Positions 1 through 10,506 of a stretch of DNA of 64,000 bases are shown here, piece after piece (the stretch's first letter is position 1; the number at the start of each line of letters is the position of its first letter). The translations under genes were made by a program, and so were the position numbers. The notes below the pieces were generated by a model. The model was not told the origin of the DNA and did not search any database. It saw only the letters and a program-made list of their open reading frames with translations. Origin of the DNA: Enoplolaimus lenunculus (lineage: Eukaryota; Nematoda; Enoplea; Enoplida; Thoracostomopsidae); contig JASANG010002439.1 in assembly GCA_030248215.1 (NCBI GenBank), positions 62,001 to 126,000 of the forward strand. The letters are read 5' to 3'.

Positions 1-1225
1 TAAAACCAGAAAAACTGGTTTTTATAAGTTTATTTAAACTGTTGACATATACGTATGTGTTTGGATTCAGTTGATTGGCACTTAACTCAAGAATTAAGCG
101 CTTTTCTGGTTGTTATTTTTTACATTCTCCAGAGTTTCCATTTGTGTGTTAATTTTTAATCAGGTTTCAACCAAGTTTCAATCTAATATAGATGTATTAT
201 AATTAGGCGTATTTCGTATGCTTTGTGTTGCTCTGTATCCTGTTAGTTAAATTCGTATTCATTCAGTATTAGTTTCATAACGTTCCAAGTTCTTAATAAA
301 ATACTAACCGGCTTTATTGATCAATAGCGAGCTCGACGGACTTCAAAGTCTTAAATCGGAGACCGGGCTTGCAGAATAAGCCCAGCAATGGATGAACTTG
401 CCTGGTCCTCTAGTCCTTATAATCCTACCCCATATTATGTGGGTAGTTTACGTTCAGCTATTGCACCGACTGAAAACACTTCTACGTAATTAAGATCATC
501 TCCATTCTAATAATCCGTCAATTTTAATATTCTCCAATAGAATTTTTGCTTAATGACAGATTTGATTTGTATAACCTTTGTCATAAAGGTGTGATTGTCC
601 CGGTCTAGTAAACGTTGAAACCTTGCTGCTTCGGTTGAGTAAGAGCGAACCTTGCAGCAAACCTTCGTCATTCCTAGTTGGACATCACATCCCATTTTCA
701 TTCGTTTCTGATTGTAAGTTCGGCGGAACTGGCGGTGCTGTATCTAAAAACTCAACTAAAACCTTGTCATTTCACAAAGCGAGAGCGGGCGATAGAATGA
801 AGTTTTAATACTAAGTCTTAAATAAAAACGTTGGTTTTCGTCTCGCAAGACGGGCCTATGCACAGGTGCCTATCCACTTGGAATCCGCCAGGGACCCAGC
901 AACGGATTGTTATTATGAGCCCCACGCGATTTAATTTCGTCATGTGTTCGATTCGTATACTTTAAATCATACTAGCTACGTACTTCATCGTGAGTTGTGA
1001 GAATCCCAGCTAACCAATGTAAACCATTTTGTAGTTCCTCGTTTTGTTAATCGTACTATTGAAAACTGATCGTGCTTTGCTTACAGTTTCAAGAGTTATT
1101 TAGTCTAGCTAATAATTCTTGGTTAAAGTTCGAAACTTATCCAATCATATAATTTCCTAGGAAATAATCAATTGTTCTTATACTTAGAAAAGACACAACC
1201 GAAACTTTTATCATTTAACTAATGG
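1..1225. other. unassigned DNA at the left edge
   Basis: No supported gene. A 33-codon open frame starts with ATG at 388 and ends with TAA near 489, beginning MDELAWSSSPYN. It is too short to call, although Tyr/Pro/Ser-rich peptides of this kind do occur at the start of some element proteins. A 61-codon frame at 623-808 has no recognisable motif. The stretch reads like decayed repeat or intergenic DNA, and no terminal inverted repeats were found in it. Confidence 0.4.
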
Positions 1226-1560
1226 TTCATGGTGTAACCGGATGTCCGTTTCCAGTTCCGGTAAAAATCGGTGTCCGTTTTCGTTTCCGGTATGGAATAG
1301 AATCACATATATCTTGAAACTTTTTGTTACAGATATACTACACCTACAATTAGAGATAAATTAAATATTACAAAATTCATCCAAAATCTTAAAAATTTCA
1401 ACACATCCACCATATTTTCTTTAGTATTTTTGAAAAACCGTTGAATATACGGCTCAATTGTGGTGGCAAAAAACAAAACATTCTTGAAACTTTTGTAGTA
1501 CAGTTTGTGTTCCATTTCCATTTCCATGATTTTTACTATCCGTTTACAACCCGGTTAAAA
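1226..1560. mobile_element. family G MITE, degraded copy
   Basis: The left end reads GGTGTAACCGGATGTCCG and the right end carries ACCCGGTTA. Inside are several TTCCGGTA/TTTCCGGT repeats. The pattern matches the better copies at 46743-47167 and 11868-12240, whose ends read GGGTGCAACCGGAA and CGGTTGCACCC. This copy is diverged and its borders are approximate. Confidence 0.45.
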
Positions 1561-1688
1561 TATTAATACATAGCGTTGCCCGTTTGCTTAGAGCTACCCT
1601 ATTTTCCTATCAAACCTGACCTCATTTGGTTTGGATATTACCGCTCAATTGCTATAAGTGAATAAAAATACTTACGTACTTTTGTTTA

Positions 1689-1950
1689 ACCCTTTCTCGC
1701 ATGAATATTTTCAATTTCATATGAGATATAATTTAAGGTAAGATTCGATCCCCAGTCTCACGAGTGGGAGGCGTTTACGATCACCACTGAGCTATAGGAA
1801 CTTGACGCTTTAGCCCGAATAGGCTCTCTATGTCTTGTGGAGATTTTGCACTGTGCATATATGTTATCAATGTTTCTGCTCACAGTGCATGTATTGCTAG
1901 TACATTGTTGTATTTAGTTGCTCATAGTATACTCTATTAGAGTAAAGGGT
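1689..1950 (-). mobile_element. tRNA-derived SINE, copy 1 (family S)
   Basis: Read on the minus strand, 1801-1745 carries TATAGCTCAGTGGTGA, a good RNA polymerase III A box, followed about 40 bases on by a B-box-like GGGGATCGAATC. The unit is bounded by short inverted ends, AACCCTTTCTC on the left and a GAGTAAAGGGT on the right. It lies head to tail with a second copy at 1979-2252. It is a dispersed repeat rather than a working tRNA gene, because no acceptor stem pairs. Confidence 0.7.
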
Positions 1951-1978
1951 CATAGATACTAAAGTAAGAACTTTTTCA

Positions 1979-2252
1979 TTAACCCTTTCTCACATGAATA
2001 TTTTCAATTTCATATGAGGTATAATTTAAGGTAAGATTCGATCCCCAGTCTCACGAGTGGGAGGCGTTTACGATCACCACTGAGCTATAGGAACTTGACG
2101 CTCGAGCACGAGGCGGTCTCACGTCTTACAAAGATTTTTCACTGCGCATATATGTTAGAATTGTTAAACTCTGCTCACAGTGTCTGTCAGTAATGCTCCT
2201 ATATTATTTGTATTTACTAGTTGCTCATAGTACACTCTAGAGAAAGGGTTAT
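1979..2252 (-). mobile_element. tRNA-derived SINE, copy 2 (family S)
   Basis: This is nearly the same as copy 1 in its first 120 bases, including the A and B boxes on the minus strand. It starts AACCCTTTCTC at 1981 and ends GAGAAAGGGTT at 2241-2251, so the ends form an 11-base inverted repeat. That is unusual for a SINE. The half away from the tRNA part has diverged more from copy 1. Confidence 0.7.
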
Positions 2253-2283
2253 AGATATAACATAGAATTTTTCCATTAAGCAT

Positions 2284-2463
2284 TGGGTCAATGTTACTTT
2301 TAGGGGCGTAAAAGTAGATTAAACGTATTCCTAAGCCTAAGCCAAAGCGTTGGAAAAATGAGTTCTTAAGTCTAAGCCTAAACAAAAAATGTAATCTAGA
2401 ATCTATACCTACTTTTTTATAGATCCACCAGAAACCTGGACGCCCCTTAAAGTAACATGGGCC
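2284..2463. mobile_element. family B TTAGGC-MITE
   Basis: The terminal inverted repeats are GTCAATGTTACTTTTAGGGG on the left and its counterpart ending AAAGTAACATGGGCC on the right. The core holds CCTAAGCCTAAGCC, which is TTAGGC on the other strand, followed by TAATCTAGAATCTATA, a block shared by other family B copies. There is no coding capacity, so this is a non-autonomous DNA transposon. Confidence 0.75.
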
Positions 2464-2499
2464 AAGCATTGTTGGAAACAAAAATAGCTTTGTCAACAT

Positions 2500-2907
2500 C
2501 AGATCCGATATAGTATTCAGCATGTCAGTTTATATACATATACATATATAACTTGCTTGTAATGTACAATATAGACAGTTTGATGCTGCGTGCTATAAAC
2601 AGTCGAATTATTCCATGAACACAATGCAAAATTCGACGTGTTTTGATAAACTTAATGTCATGAGCATTTTTAGACAAGAGTACGATATACAGGAAGGTTG
2701 TGTCTATAAAGTGCATACGGTCACTGTAAATCGCTCTGTTAAAATTTACAAATTATTCATAGCACCTATCTATAGTAAAACATACCGCACCATTTCAAGT
2801 CACAAGCTTCGAATTATTCAAGAAAATTTTGATTTGATTCCTGTCTAATACATTCCCGTAGCCAACTCATAGTTGTTAAGGGGGCTAAACATGTTTCAGG
2901 AAGAACA
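2500..2907. other. unassigned intergenic DNA
   Basis: The stretch contains a 77-codon open frame (2615-2848) with no domain, signal peptide or repeat. Nearby splice signals do not link it to a neighbour. No repeat family was recognised here. Confidence 0.3.
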
Positions 2908-3354
2908 TACTGTATTGACCCGAATAAGAGGGGCAGGGGTAACAAGGGGGGTCCCCATTTTGAGTCCGAATCAATAGGAGTCCGTATCCCTTATAAGAGC
3001 CCGTAAGCGGATAGAGTCCCTACACCGTAATTAGAGTCCATAAATGTCAAATAACCCTAATTGTAGCGCATAAATGACTCTTGGACCAAATGATTTAGTT
3101 CGAAACCTTAAAGCGTACTTAAACTTTGAAAGTACATTCCTAAGTATAACCTTGCATTATCGCTCAAGCTATTGACACAAGACAAATAAACGTTTAATTC
3201 AACGGATAATTGCAGTACCGGATATATATCAGTAACGAAGGTCAGCGGAGCGTGGGATAAAAATAAATAACAGTCGTAACCGAATAACAAGGGGGGTACC
3301 CTCTGGAGAGGCCAAATAAATATCAGCCCCCCTCTTTTTCGGGTCACTACAGTA
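2908..3354. mobile_element. family C Tc1/mariner-like MITE
   Basis: Terminal inverted repeats of about 25 bases, CTGTAGTGACCCGAATAAGA (one mismatch on the left), are flanked by TA on both sides at 2908-2909 and 3353-3354. That is the target duplication used by Tc1/mariner transposases. The inside (447 bp) has no transposase frame. Six relatives occur in this window. Confidence 0.8.
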
Positions 3355-3540
3355 CAAATGTTTATGATGTCTTAAAAGCAATGTTGAAAATGTTTTAGGT
3401 GTCCAAACTTTTTTTATATGTGGGCTATGCTCAACCTGTCTTTCTTTCAGGATATACGAACGATCTAATGCCTATCGAAATGTTTCATCATTTTAGATGC
3501 CCTACAAAAATATTTTGAATGAACAGAGCTTTCAGCCATC

Positions 3541-3750
3541 GGCCCATGTAAAGATCAGAGGCGGAACGTTTTTCTGTGACCCTAGAAAACAATAAGCTTC
3601 AGCTTTAGACTATTTTCGCTTGTCGTAGATTTAGGATAATAGGATTATGCTTAGGAATATATTCATTCTAACGCTTCGGCTTAGGCTTAAATTTGGGCTT
3701 AGGAATACGCTTATATTTGTTCTGTTCCACCATTGTTCTTACATTGGCTC
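3541..3750. mobile_element. family A TTAGGC-MITE
   Basis: The left end is GGCCCATGTAAAGATCAG and the right end TGTTCTTACATTGGCTC. In between are the shared block AGCTTTAGACTATTTT and several TTAGGCTTAGG motifs. The left arm is the usual 'GGCGGAACGTTTTTC' type. There is no reading frame. Confidence 0.75.
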
Positions 3751-3850
3751 AACCATCCATAGAGTTTAAATGCTATGTTTTATTCATTTTGCTGCAGAAA
3801 CCTTTGCTTGCAATAATATAAACACAGTTATGTCATACAATTAATGTACT

Positions 3851-4418
3851 ATGAAGATTACCATAATGTCACGTTTTACTAAATATACCGTTTTCCTTAT
3901 GATAGTTGTTGTATTTGTTGGAACGCTTATGTCGATTGTAGTCTACGAGAAACATACTGAACAGCTTCTTACGGCGAGAGGGTTAGAAAAAAAGCTACAT
4001 CATCAACAACAACAGAAACAACAACTACAACAAAAACAACAACAACAACAACAACAACAGCGGTCACAAGATCAAAATGTTCCGCAGATCACAGATGAAA
4101 ATTCGTTGCTAAACTTATTTGAAACTTCAACAGCAAAATACGCAATTGACAATAGTTTCCATTTGACGAACGATCAGAATGTAGATAATATTTCAGAAAT
4201 GATCGAAGAATTTAAACAATCAAGTGGCAACAAATGGCAATGGAAAGAAATCAACGAGTACCGTAGTACATTACTCGAAACCACGCTGCTGGACACAGAA
4301 CAGCACTTGGACGCGAAACGCACAGTTGAAATCAAAGAAAATGAAAGACTGGAAAACGATGAAGAAACATACGAGGACCGAGAAGAACAGAGTCATCAAC
4401 CGATTGACCAAAAGCAAG
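3851..4418 (+). CDS. exon 1 of the FkbM-like gene: signal anchor and Gln tract
   Basis: It starts at ATG 3851; a second in-frame ATG at 3866 would also keep the membrane segment. It ends at CAAG with donor GTATCA at 4419, leaving one base over. The open frame runs on to 4477, but the other downstream donor (GTTAAA after TGCAG) would not match the phase of exon 2. The exon encodes the hydrophobic segment VFLMIVVVFVGTLMSIVV and a CAA-rich Gln run. Confidence 0.7.
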
Positions 4419-7400
4419 GTATCAGACGAAAATGCAGGTTAAATATTAACAATTTCTCGAAAACCTTTATACAGTGAGGAACTCGGACGGTGGCGCTATA
4501 CTGCTTTAAGGTTGTTGCTGTGTGCGTCACCGTCTGTCGCCGTGCATCACCGTCCGTCGCCGTGCATCACCGTCCGTCGCCGTGCATCACCGTCCGTCGC
4601 CGTGCGTCACCGTCCGTCGCCGTGCATCACCGTTCGTCACCGTTTCATATCGAACGAGAACTGTTGGCGTTCGATGCCGATTGGTGACGAACGGTGATGG
4701 ACGGCGACTGATGGCTTCGCAAGAATAGCACAGAGCCACCGGTGGAGGAAACTATATTGGAAAAATACTGCGAAATCCGCAAGGTATCACCTATTAAGGA
4801 TCAGTGACGGGTTATATGTCAACACAATGTTCCAGCCTGAGTCGGCTCAAACGCACAAATTCTCACAGTCGAGTGGTGAAGGTAAACTACAAACGTGGTT
4901 AGTAGAGTTTACGCCGAATCCAAACCCACAAGGTTGTGGCCACTTGGCCAGACCAGAAAGGTTGCAAATGTCTTTCTTTAAACACCTGATACTTTTGTAG
5001 TATGCACTTCATTCATGTGTTATAAAATGCAGTCATGTAATTGCAGCAATAAGTCCGATAAGAATAATCGTGATAGAAGACTTATAAAAATTTACTCGTA
5101 TAGTAGTATATTGCAGGCAGGGACGTATCCAGTGATTGGATTATGTGGGGAGAGGGCAGACGGCGACAGCCCACTTTCTGTAATAAAGTGTTTTATAAAG
5201 GTAGATCTTGTCGCTCTAGGCATAGGATTATGCCATTGAAATCGGTGAACTTCTTTTATCATTGAGGGTAAACACGAAAAAGGCGACACCGGAGGTGAAA
5301 ACCGGAGCTGGAAGTAATAAAATATTGCCAAAACCGGATACGAACGTGAAACAAATAATTAGGTCATGAAATAACACTAACAACAAATAATCATTCGTAA
5401 GTTTGTTTACTGGGCAATTAAAGCTGTCAAGGTTACCCCCAAAGTTAAACATCAACTCGCTGAATGGCAGAGCTTTTATAAAATACGAAATATTTTGTTA
5501 TCGAAATGGCTCGAATCTGGAGCAAAAATTCTATACCGGAGTCGGCAGCCGATTTCTGGTCGGAGACGGAAGTTTATGTTTTGCCTGAGCTGGATAAATA
5601 CGTCTGCAGGTACCAAACTTGTATGCTTTAGTCGGAGACACATTATCGACGTTTGACAGTCATAATTTAAAATTTAAGTGAACTATAACAATGTTATAAA
5701 CCTTTGCCTAAAAGTATATGCAATGGATTTTAAGGCGGTGACGACATGTATCAAAAAGAAAAAATGAAAGTAGAAGAAAAAGAAATGGAAGAAAGCAAGG
5801 CAGACGAACAAGAAGAAAAACAAAGAGAAGAACAAGCAATTGGAGAAACCAATATTGACAAAAATTATGGTATAGCGCCAGAAGCAAAAAGAATAAGAGA
5901 AGACAGCGAAATTGAGCAAAGCTGGACTGATGAAGATAGCAAAATGGAGCAAGAAGAAAAAAGAAACGAAAAAGACGACGAAAAGGAAGAAACCAAAGTT
6001 GAAGAAGACGACCAAATGGAACAAGAAGAAAAAGAAAACGAGGATGAAACACGGAAGATAAATCACGACAGCAACAGCAATAATGAACACAATATTGAAT
6101 ATGAAAAACAACGTAAAGAAGAAGTTAAAGAATATTCAAGACAAAAGATAGAAATTGGTGAAAATGAAAGTGATAAATTGCAAAAGGAAGAAGGAGTGAA
6201 AACAGAACAGGAAAGGAAAAATATGGAAAGCAATGCTGACGAGCAAGTATCCGATGGTGCAAAATGGAAAAAGACCGAAGCTGTTGCGATGGATGTGTCT
6301 GAAAATGAAACGGGTTTGAACAAAATAAGTAAAGAAAAAAATGATATAAAAGGTTCAACTGTTGAATTATTCAAAAAACATGATGAACACAAATTATTAA
6401 AAATGCAGAAGAAAATTGAAAATAAAGAAAGCGGAAAGATACCAAAACAAGACAGACGCAAGGAGGAGAAAGCATCAAAAGTGCAACAAATAAACATACC
6501 GGAAGAAAATGAAAACAAAGAAGATGGAAAGATAGATAAAGTAAATAATGACGAATACGACAAAACATTAAACTCGCAAGAAGAAAATCGAAATATACAA
6601 AATAAAAAGACAAAGAAACAAAAGAAAAATAAGGTCAAAAAAAGATTAAACGTACTAAAAGACAATAAAAATAATTACAAAAACACGTTCAACGTATTAA
6701 AAGGCAATGACAACAAAGAAAGTATAAGAAGTAACGAGCAAAAAAATGAAACGAAGAAAAATTATACAATAGAAACTGATCGGAATCATACAAATATCAA
6801 ACTGAATGATACAATTATACATAAAATTTTTGGTTTTAGTGCTTATAACACTGTAAATACAAGTGGAAATCAATTAACAATAAACCATAGCCTGTACAGT
6901 ACTACAAAAAAATCGATTGAAAGTGTTGAAAATATACCAAATACAAACGCCATTCAAAAATTTACAAAAAAATACATTTTAAATTCATTGCGAAAAAAGA
7001 ATGAAAATAAAAACAAAACAAGCAAACAAAACACGACTTACAATAAAATAGACGAATCGAACGATGAAAAGCAACAGGATCAACAAAAACATCGTCATCA
7101 TGAGAAAAAAGACAGTAGTCGAAACGAAATGAAAAATGAAAACACGATAAAAAAATGGCAAAAACGGATTGAAAAAGAAAGAAAAAAGTTAAATGACAAA
7201 ATTGAAAATAGATACATAAATGAAAATGCATTTAACCAAGATGAACCAATAGAAAATCAAACAAATCCAGACGTAAAGGAACGCTCAGAGCAAAAAACAA
7301 TTAATCAGAACGAGACAATTAGTAACATCGAAGACAATGGTGACGAAAATGTTTTAAGAAATGAAACTGCGATGAAAAAGTATTCAAATTTACAGAAAAC

Positions 7401-8236
7401 TGGACGGCATACGACCGAAACGTTACGACGCAACGACGAAAAAGGTAAGAAAAACATGTGACTTGTATATTGTGGAATAGAAACAGAATCTATTATATAA
7501 AATAGAGGTACAATTTCAAGGCGGTGCGGGATGCAGAAGTTTCTGACGAAGTAGACCGCGCATTTTTGACCTCTATTGGTGGGAGACAAAGTATAGCTTA
7601 TGTGATCATTTAAGCGGCTCATGTATTGAACAGGGCCGGATCGGTTTCTTGTGGTGTTGTAAAAGTCAGATTAATGTTTACACTAACTTTTTTGCATTGG
7701 CTTAGGTTTAGGAATAGGCTCATCGTTACGCTTAGGTTTACGCTTAGGCTTACGCTTAGGAATATATACTTATGCTACCATATAAGCTTCTTAGAAAATA
7801 TGCGAGATTACCCAAATTTATTAGATTTTGGAGATTTTGTTTCAAGAGTCAGGGGATGAGCCGACCAGGCGGAAATTTTAACGTCAATAAAAGCACTAAT
7901 TTGACAAACAAACTTTAAGTATGAAAGTAATGGATTTTTCCGATTTGTCCAGCCACTTCATGAGTTATGCACTTAAATACTATTTTAAATCGTGTTAAAA
8001 ATATTGGCCCATGTAAAGATCATTGGCGGAACGTTTTTAGCGTTTTTAAAAAGCGTTCATGTATTTCGAGGTGAAAAAATAGCGTTTACTACAAATGCCT
8101 TGTTGATTAGTTGAATTCACTGTTGATGCTGGTGCTGTTGCTGATGTTGTGGTTGTTGTTGTTATTATTATTATTATTATCATTATTATTGCTGCTGCTG
8201 TTGTTGTTGTTATCGTCGTCATCATCATTGATGTTC

Positions 8237-8267
<31 letters not shown>

Positions 8268-10128
8268 AGCTGCTGCTGCTGCTGCTACTGCGGCTGTTGT
8301 ATTTATTATTGTCTTTGTTGCTGTTGCTATTGTTGCTGTCTTTGTTGATGGTGTTTTTGTTCCAGGTGGTCCAATGGCGACGAAATCAATTCTAAGCACA
8401 GTTGGTGACAAACGCACCGCGTACAAACGCTGCATTACACTTAAGAATACGTCGAATTTTTTTAAAAATTTAACAAAATACATTAATAAATGTGCAAATC
8501 ATTTGACAGCAGTCCAAGACGCTTTGATAACGTTCAGAGGCAAATACAGTGGCCGCACAAAAGTGTTTATGAAATATAATCAGTATTCAAAAAAGGTAAA
8601 ATATTGTGGCGAATAGAAAATCAGATTTATATGCCGAGGTTCGGGTCATTAAGCCACAGTGTAAAGATTTCAATTAGCGTCATATACATTATGGAAGAAA
8701 ATGAAGAATAATTGTTAATTTGTTGGGACGTCCCATGTTACTTTAAGGGACGTTCAAGTTACTGGTGGGTTCTATAAAGGAGTAAGTTTAGATTGTTAGG
8801 CTTAGGCTTAGCAACTCATTTTTGCAACGCAAGCTTACGCTTATTCTTAGGAATACGCTCAATCTACTGTTACGCCCTTTAAAGTAACAGTGGCCGTTGG
8901 GACAATGTATAACACAGGGCCGTAACAGTAGTATAAGCAAATTACTAACGCTAAGCCTAAGCGTAACAATGAGCTCGTACCTAAACCTAAGCCTTAGTCC
9001 AAGCCTGAGCAAAAATTAATCTAAAGTTGAACTTACTCTATTGCAATTCCGAGGAATCCGTCCATGATGTTTACATGGATCATTTGTTGTGATACAGCCT
9101 GTGTTTCTAACCTTAAATATGGCGAAAGTCTACAAAAGAATATTACTTCTTTGCCAGCGCCGGAACAATAGCAGATGCGAAACAAAGCCTTACGGATTAG
9201 TTTTCAGTTTCGAAAAATTCTCCACAGAATTGCTACGAGCTGTGTAATTATAGAAGCATATTTAAATTATTTAAAGTCAAATTTTGGATAATTTAAAAAC
9301 AGAACTGTATTATAAGTAGCGGATAGAAGGCCGACTAATTTCGGCTTCTTGAAATACTTTTAGCATCACGCTTGTATCACATAACGTCACATCCTTGCAT
9401 ATTCAAAAAGAACAAATTTCACCGGCTTTCAGTCTTTCTAAAGTGTACGTACTTCGACCGACTCTAAAGTTTTGTGCATTAAGTTTTAGACGGGCGCCAC
9501 TGAAAACTGTCGAGTGTTAACAATTGTTACTGATCAAAGCATTGATGTTGAATTAAGCTTTGCTTTATCGCATCCGCAATGCGAACAATATTTTATGGAT
9601 CCAAACCACACCAGACGCCCTCAATTTGAAAAAATTGGCAAATTTATTCCGCACGATTTCGCGTCCAATTTAACCATTAAACAGCGTGAGAATTTTCCCA
9701 TCGAATCAAAGAATCGTGAGAAAAACGACCACAATAATCGTCGAAAAAAACTTCACCAACATATTACTATTCAACAGATGGCTAGACATTACACTGGCAG
9801 CGATCCAATTGATTTTGTGAGCATAGACTGTGCAAACGGCTGTGAGTATAACACGTTGAAAATACTAGGAACGCCTTTTAATGGTCTAAACCAGCAAACA
9901 GTGCCAGTATTTTGCCAATTCGACATAGTATTCAACAAACCTAAAACAAATCAGCAATGGAACGGTGTCTTTTATGATTTTTTCGTCAAGTATGCCGTGT
10001 CGCGCGACATTTTGCCTATACACGCGAGGGATTATAGAAAAAATTCACGAAAAGTAACACTGGTTAATTTTGGTTCGCGGGTATGTGCGCAGAAATTTAG
10101 CTGGCCTGGACTATTTTTGACGCAATGA
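3851..10128 (+). CDS. membrane-anchored FkbM-type methyltransferase-like protein, four exons
   Basis: The spliced model uses exons 3851-4418, 5735-7444, 8366-8595 and 9490-10128, with introns in phase 1, 1 and 0. It gives about 1048 residues. Residues 1-12 are a short cytoplasmic tail and 13-32 are a hydrophobic signal anchor, which makes a type II (Golgi-like) topology. A Gln-rich tract lies near 50-71. Residues about 190-760 are a Lys/Glu/Asn-rich stalk. The C-terminal 290 residues resemble nematode FkbM / Methyltransf_21 proteins, with DFVSIDCANGCEY matching the family's 'D-x-SID-x-EGAEY' pattern and NFGSRVCAQKF near the end. The family is methyltransferase-like, but its substrates in nematodes are unknown. 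The usual Glu-Gly of that motif is Asn-Gly-Cys here, so activity is uncertain. The stalk is far longer than in typical members. A TTTTGCTGCAG at 3785-3795 may be a spliced-leader acceptor upstream of the start. Confidence 0.72.
4482..4730. repeat. family H GC-rich palindromic element with a 20-bp minisatellite
   Basis: Five copies of a 20-base unit, CGTCCGTCGCCGTGCATCAC with small changes, run from about 4527 to 4645. A complementary block (GACGAACGGTGATGGACGGC) follows at 4687-4708. Together they form a foldback. Relatives lie at 51797-51990 and 56640-56772. It sits in intron 1 of the FkbM-like gene. Confidence 0.6.
4731..5279. other. intron 1 DNA with no recognised feature
   Basis: No repeat family or coding exon could be recognised. 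Short frames here have no splice sites in the phase that would be needed. Confidence 0.35.
5280..5590. mobile_element. family G MITE, strongly decayed
   Basis: GACACCGGAGGTGAAAACCG on the left and CGGAGTCGGCAGCCGATTTC with GGTCGGAGACGG on the right recall family G ends. The interior is diverged, so the borders are approximate. Confidence 0.35.
5735..7444 (+). CDS. exon 2 of the FkbM-like gene: long charged stalk
   Basis: The acceptor is TTTTAAG and the donor AAAG/GTAAGA at 7445. The first complete codons read GDDMYQKEK. The exon encodes about 569 residues made almost only of Lys, Glu, Asn, Asp, Gln, Arg and Thr. It contains coiled-coil-like EEKQREEQ blocks and many N-x-S/T sites, as expected of a lumenal stalk. 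The strong A richness of the + strand creates spurious Phe/Leu frames on the other strand. No known domain is seen. Confidence 0.68.
7617..7780. mobile_element. family A TTAGGC-MITE, decayed
   Basis: TGTATTGAACAGGGCCGGAT on the left recalls the family A terminal TGTAAAGAACAGGGGCGGA. The core holds TTAGGTTTAGGAATAGGCTC and ACGCTTAGGCTTACGCTTAG. The right end is worn. It is in intron 2 of the FkbM-like gene. Confidence 0.5.
8006..8040. mobile_element. solo left end of a family A MITE
   Basis: GGCCCATGTAAAGATCATTG followed by GCGGAACGTTTTTAGCG matches the family A left terminus. Nothing of the core follows, so only the end remains. Confidence 0.55.
8125..8345. repeat. GTT/GCT trinucleotide microsatellite before an exon
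   Basis: Runs of GTTGTTGTT, TTATTATTA and GCTGCTGCT cover about 220 bases. They stop some 20 bases before the acceptor TTTTTGTTCCAG/GTGG of exon 3. The T-rich strand may act as an extended polypyrimidine tract. The frame through it reads as a poly-Val/Ala/Ile peptide and is not taken as coding. Confidence 0.8.
8366..8595 (+). CDS. exon 3 of the FkbM-like gene: start of the folded domain
   Basis: The acceptor TTTTTGTTCCAG is strong. The first base pair joins the single base left from exon 2 to make Gly, then GPMATKS. It ends TCAAAAAAG/GTAAAA in phase 0. The exon encodes two Cys and a helix-like stretch (FKNLTKYINKCANHLTAVQ) of the kind seen at the beginning of the nematode FkbM domain. Confidence 0.66.
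8730..8895. mobile_element. family B TTAGGC-MITE
   Basis: The left end is TCCCATGTTACTTTAAGGGA and the right end CGCCCTTTAAAGTAACAGTGGCC. The core holds TTAGGCTTAGGCTTAGC. The element lies in intron 3 of the FkbM-like gene, directly beside a family A copy. Confidence 0.7.
8901..9079. mobile_element. family A TTAGGC-MITE
   Basis: The left end GACAATGTATAACACAGGGC is a variant of the family A terminus. The core is CTAAGCCTAAGCG, then AATTAATCTAAAGTTGAACT, and the right end is worn but ends GATGTTTACATGG. It abuts the family B copy to its left. Confidence 0.6.
9490..10128 (+). CDS. exon 4 of the FkbM-like gene: catalytic-type domain
   Basis: The acceptor AAGTTTTAG lies at 9481-9489. The exon starts in phase 0 with TGATENCRVLTIVTDQ. 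It encodes the FkbM-like core: a CxVLTI strand, the HPQCEQYFMDP segment, DFVSIDCANGCEYN, and a C-terminal strand pair ending QKFSWPGLFLTQ and a TGA stop. A GTG at 9514 has no role as a start, because the frame is open back to the acceptor. Confidence 0.72.
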   Translation, partial: TGATENCRVLTIVTDQSIDVELSFALSHPQCEQYFMDPNHTRRPQFEKIGKFIPHDFASNLTIKQRENFPIESKNREKNDHNNRRKKLHQHITIQQMARHYTGSDPIDFVSIDCANGCEYNTLKILGTPFNGLNQQTVPVFCQFDIVFNKPKTNQQWNGVFYDFFVKYAVSRDILPIHARDYRKNSRKVTLVNFGSRVCAQKFSWPGLFLTQ

Positions 10129-10240
10129 ACGCCGGTAACCAGTCCAGCATTATGAGTGGACCTAACAATTAATAATAAAAACTAACAGTCATTTAACTGG
10201 TGAAAACGTTACAATATTTGTAACAACAACATCTTGATTT

Positions 10241-10432
10241 ACTGTAAATTCCGATGAGTCGATCAATCAAATCAGCGAGACAATTATTTTTTTGTGTTAG
10301 TTAATCAATTAACTCAAAATGAGTTCAATTAATTCAGAATTCTGAGTTCTTAAAAACCTAATTCAGATGCCAGACATTTGTGTGGATTCATTAGATTCTG
10401 AGTTAAAAACCAACTCACTAAAATTTCCAGTG
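10241..10432. mobile_element. family I palindromic MITE (AACTCAGAAT type)
   Basis: The ends read ACTGTAAATTCCGATGAGTC and CAACTCACTAAAATTTCCAG, an imperfect inverted repeat. The inside is filled with AACTCAGAAT/ATTCTGAGTT units. A sister copy is at 28478-28673. Confidence 0.65.
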
Positions 10433-10506
10433 ATGTGGTACATGAGTTTGTCCTGCTGTTACGAAACTAAATTTGTTCTATTATTGTTTAGATGACGTTG
10501 CACATA

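Noticed and set aside
4490-4728. Three frames rich in His-Arg-Pro-Ser
   Set aside because: They are the three readings of a 20-bp tandem repeat and not genes.
5683-6665. Phe/Leu-rich frames on the minus strand
   Set aside because: They are complements of the A- and GAA-rich exon 2 of the FkbM-like gene.
8046-8483. Thr-rich minus frame and Val/Ala-rich plus frame
   Set aside because: Both are translations of the trinucleotide microsatellite in intron 2; only the part after the acceptor at 8366 is kept.
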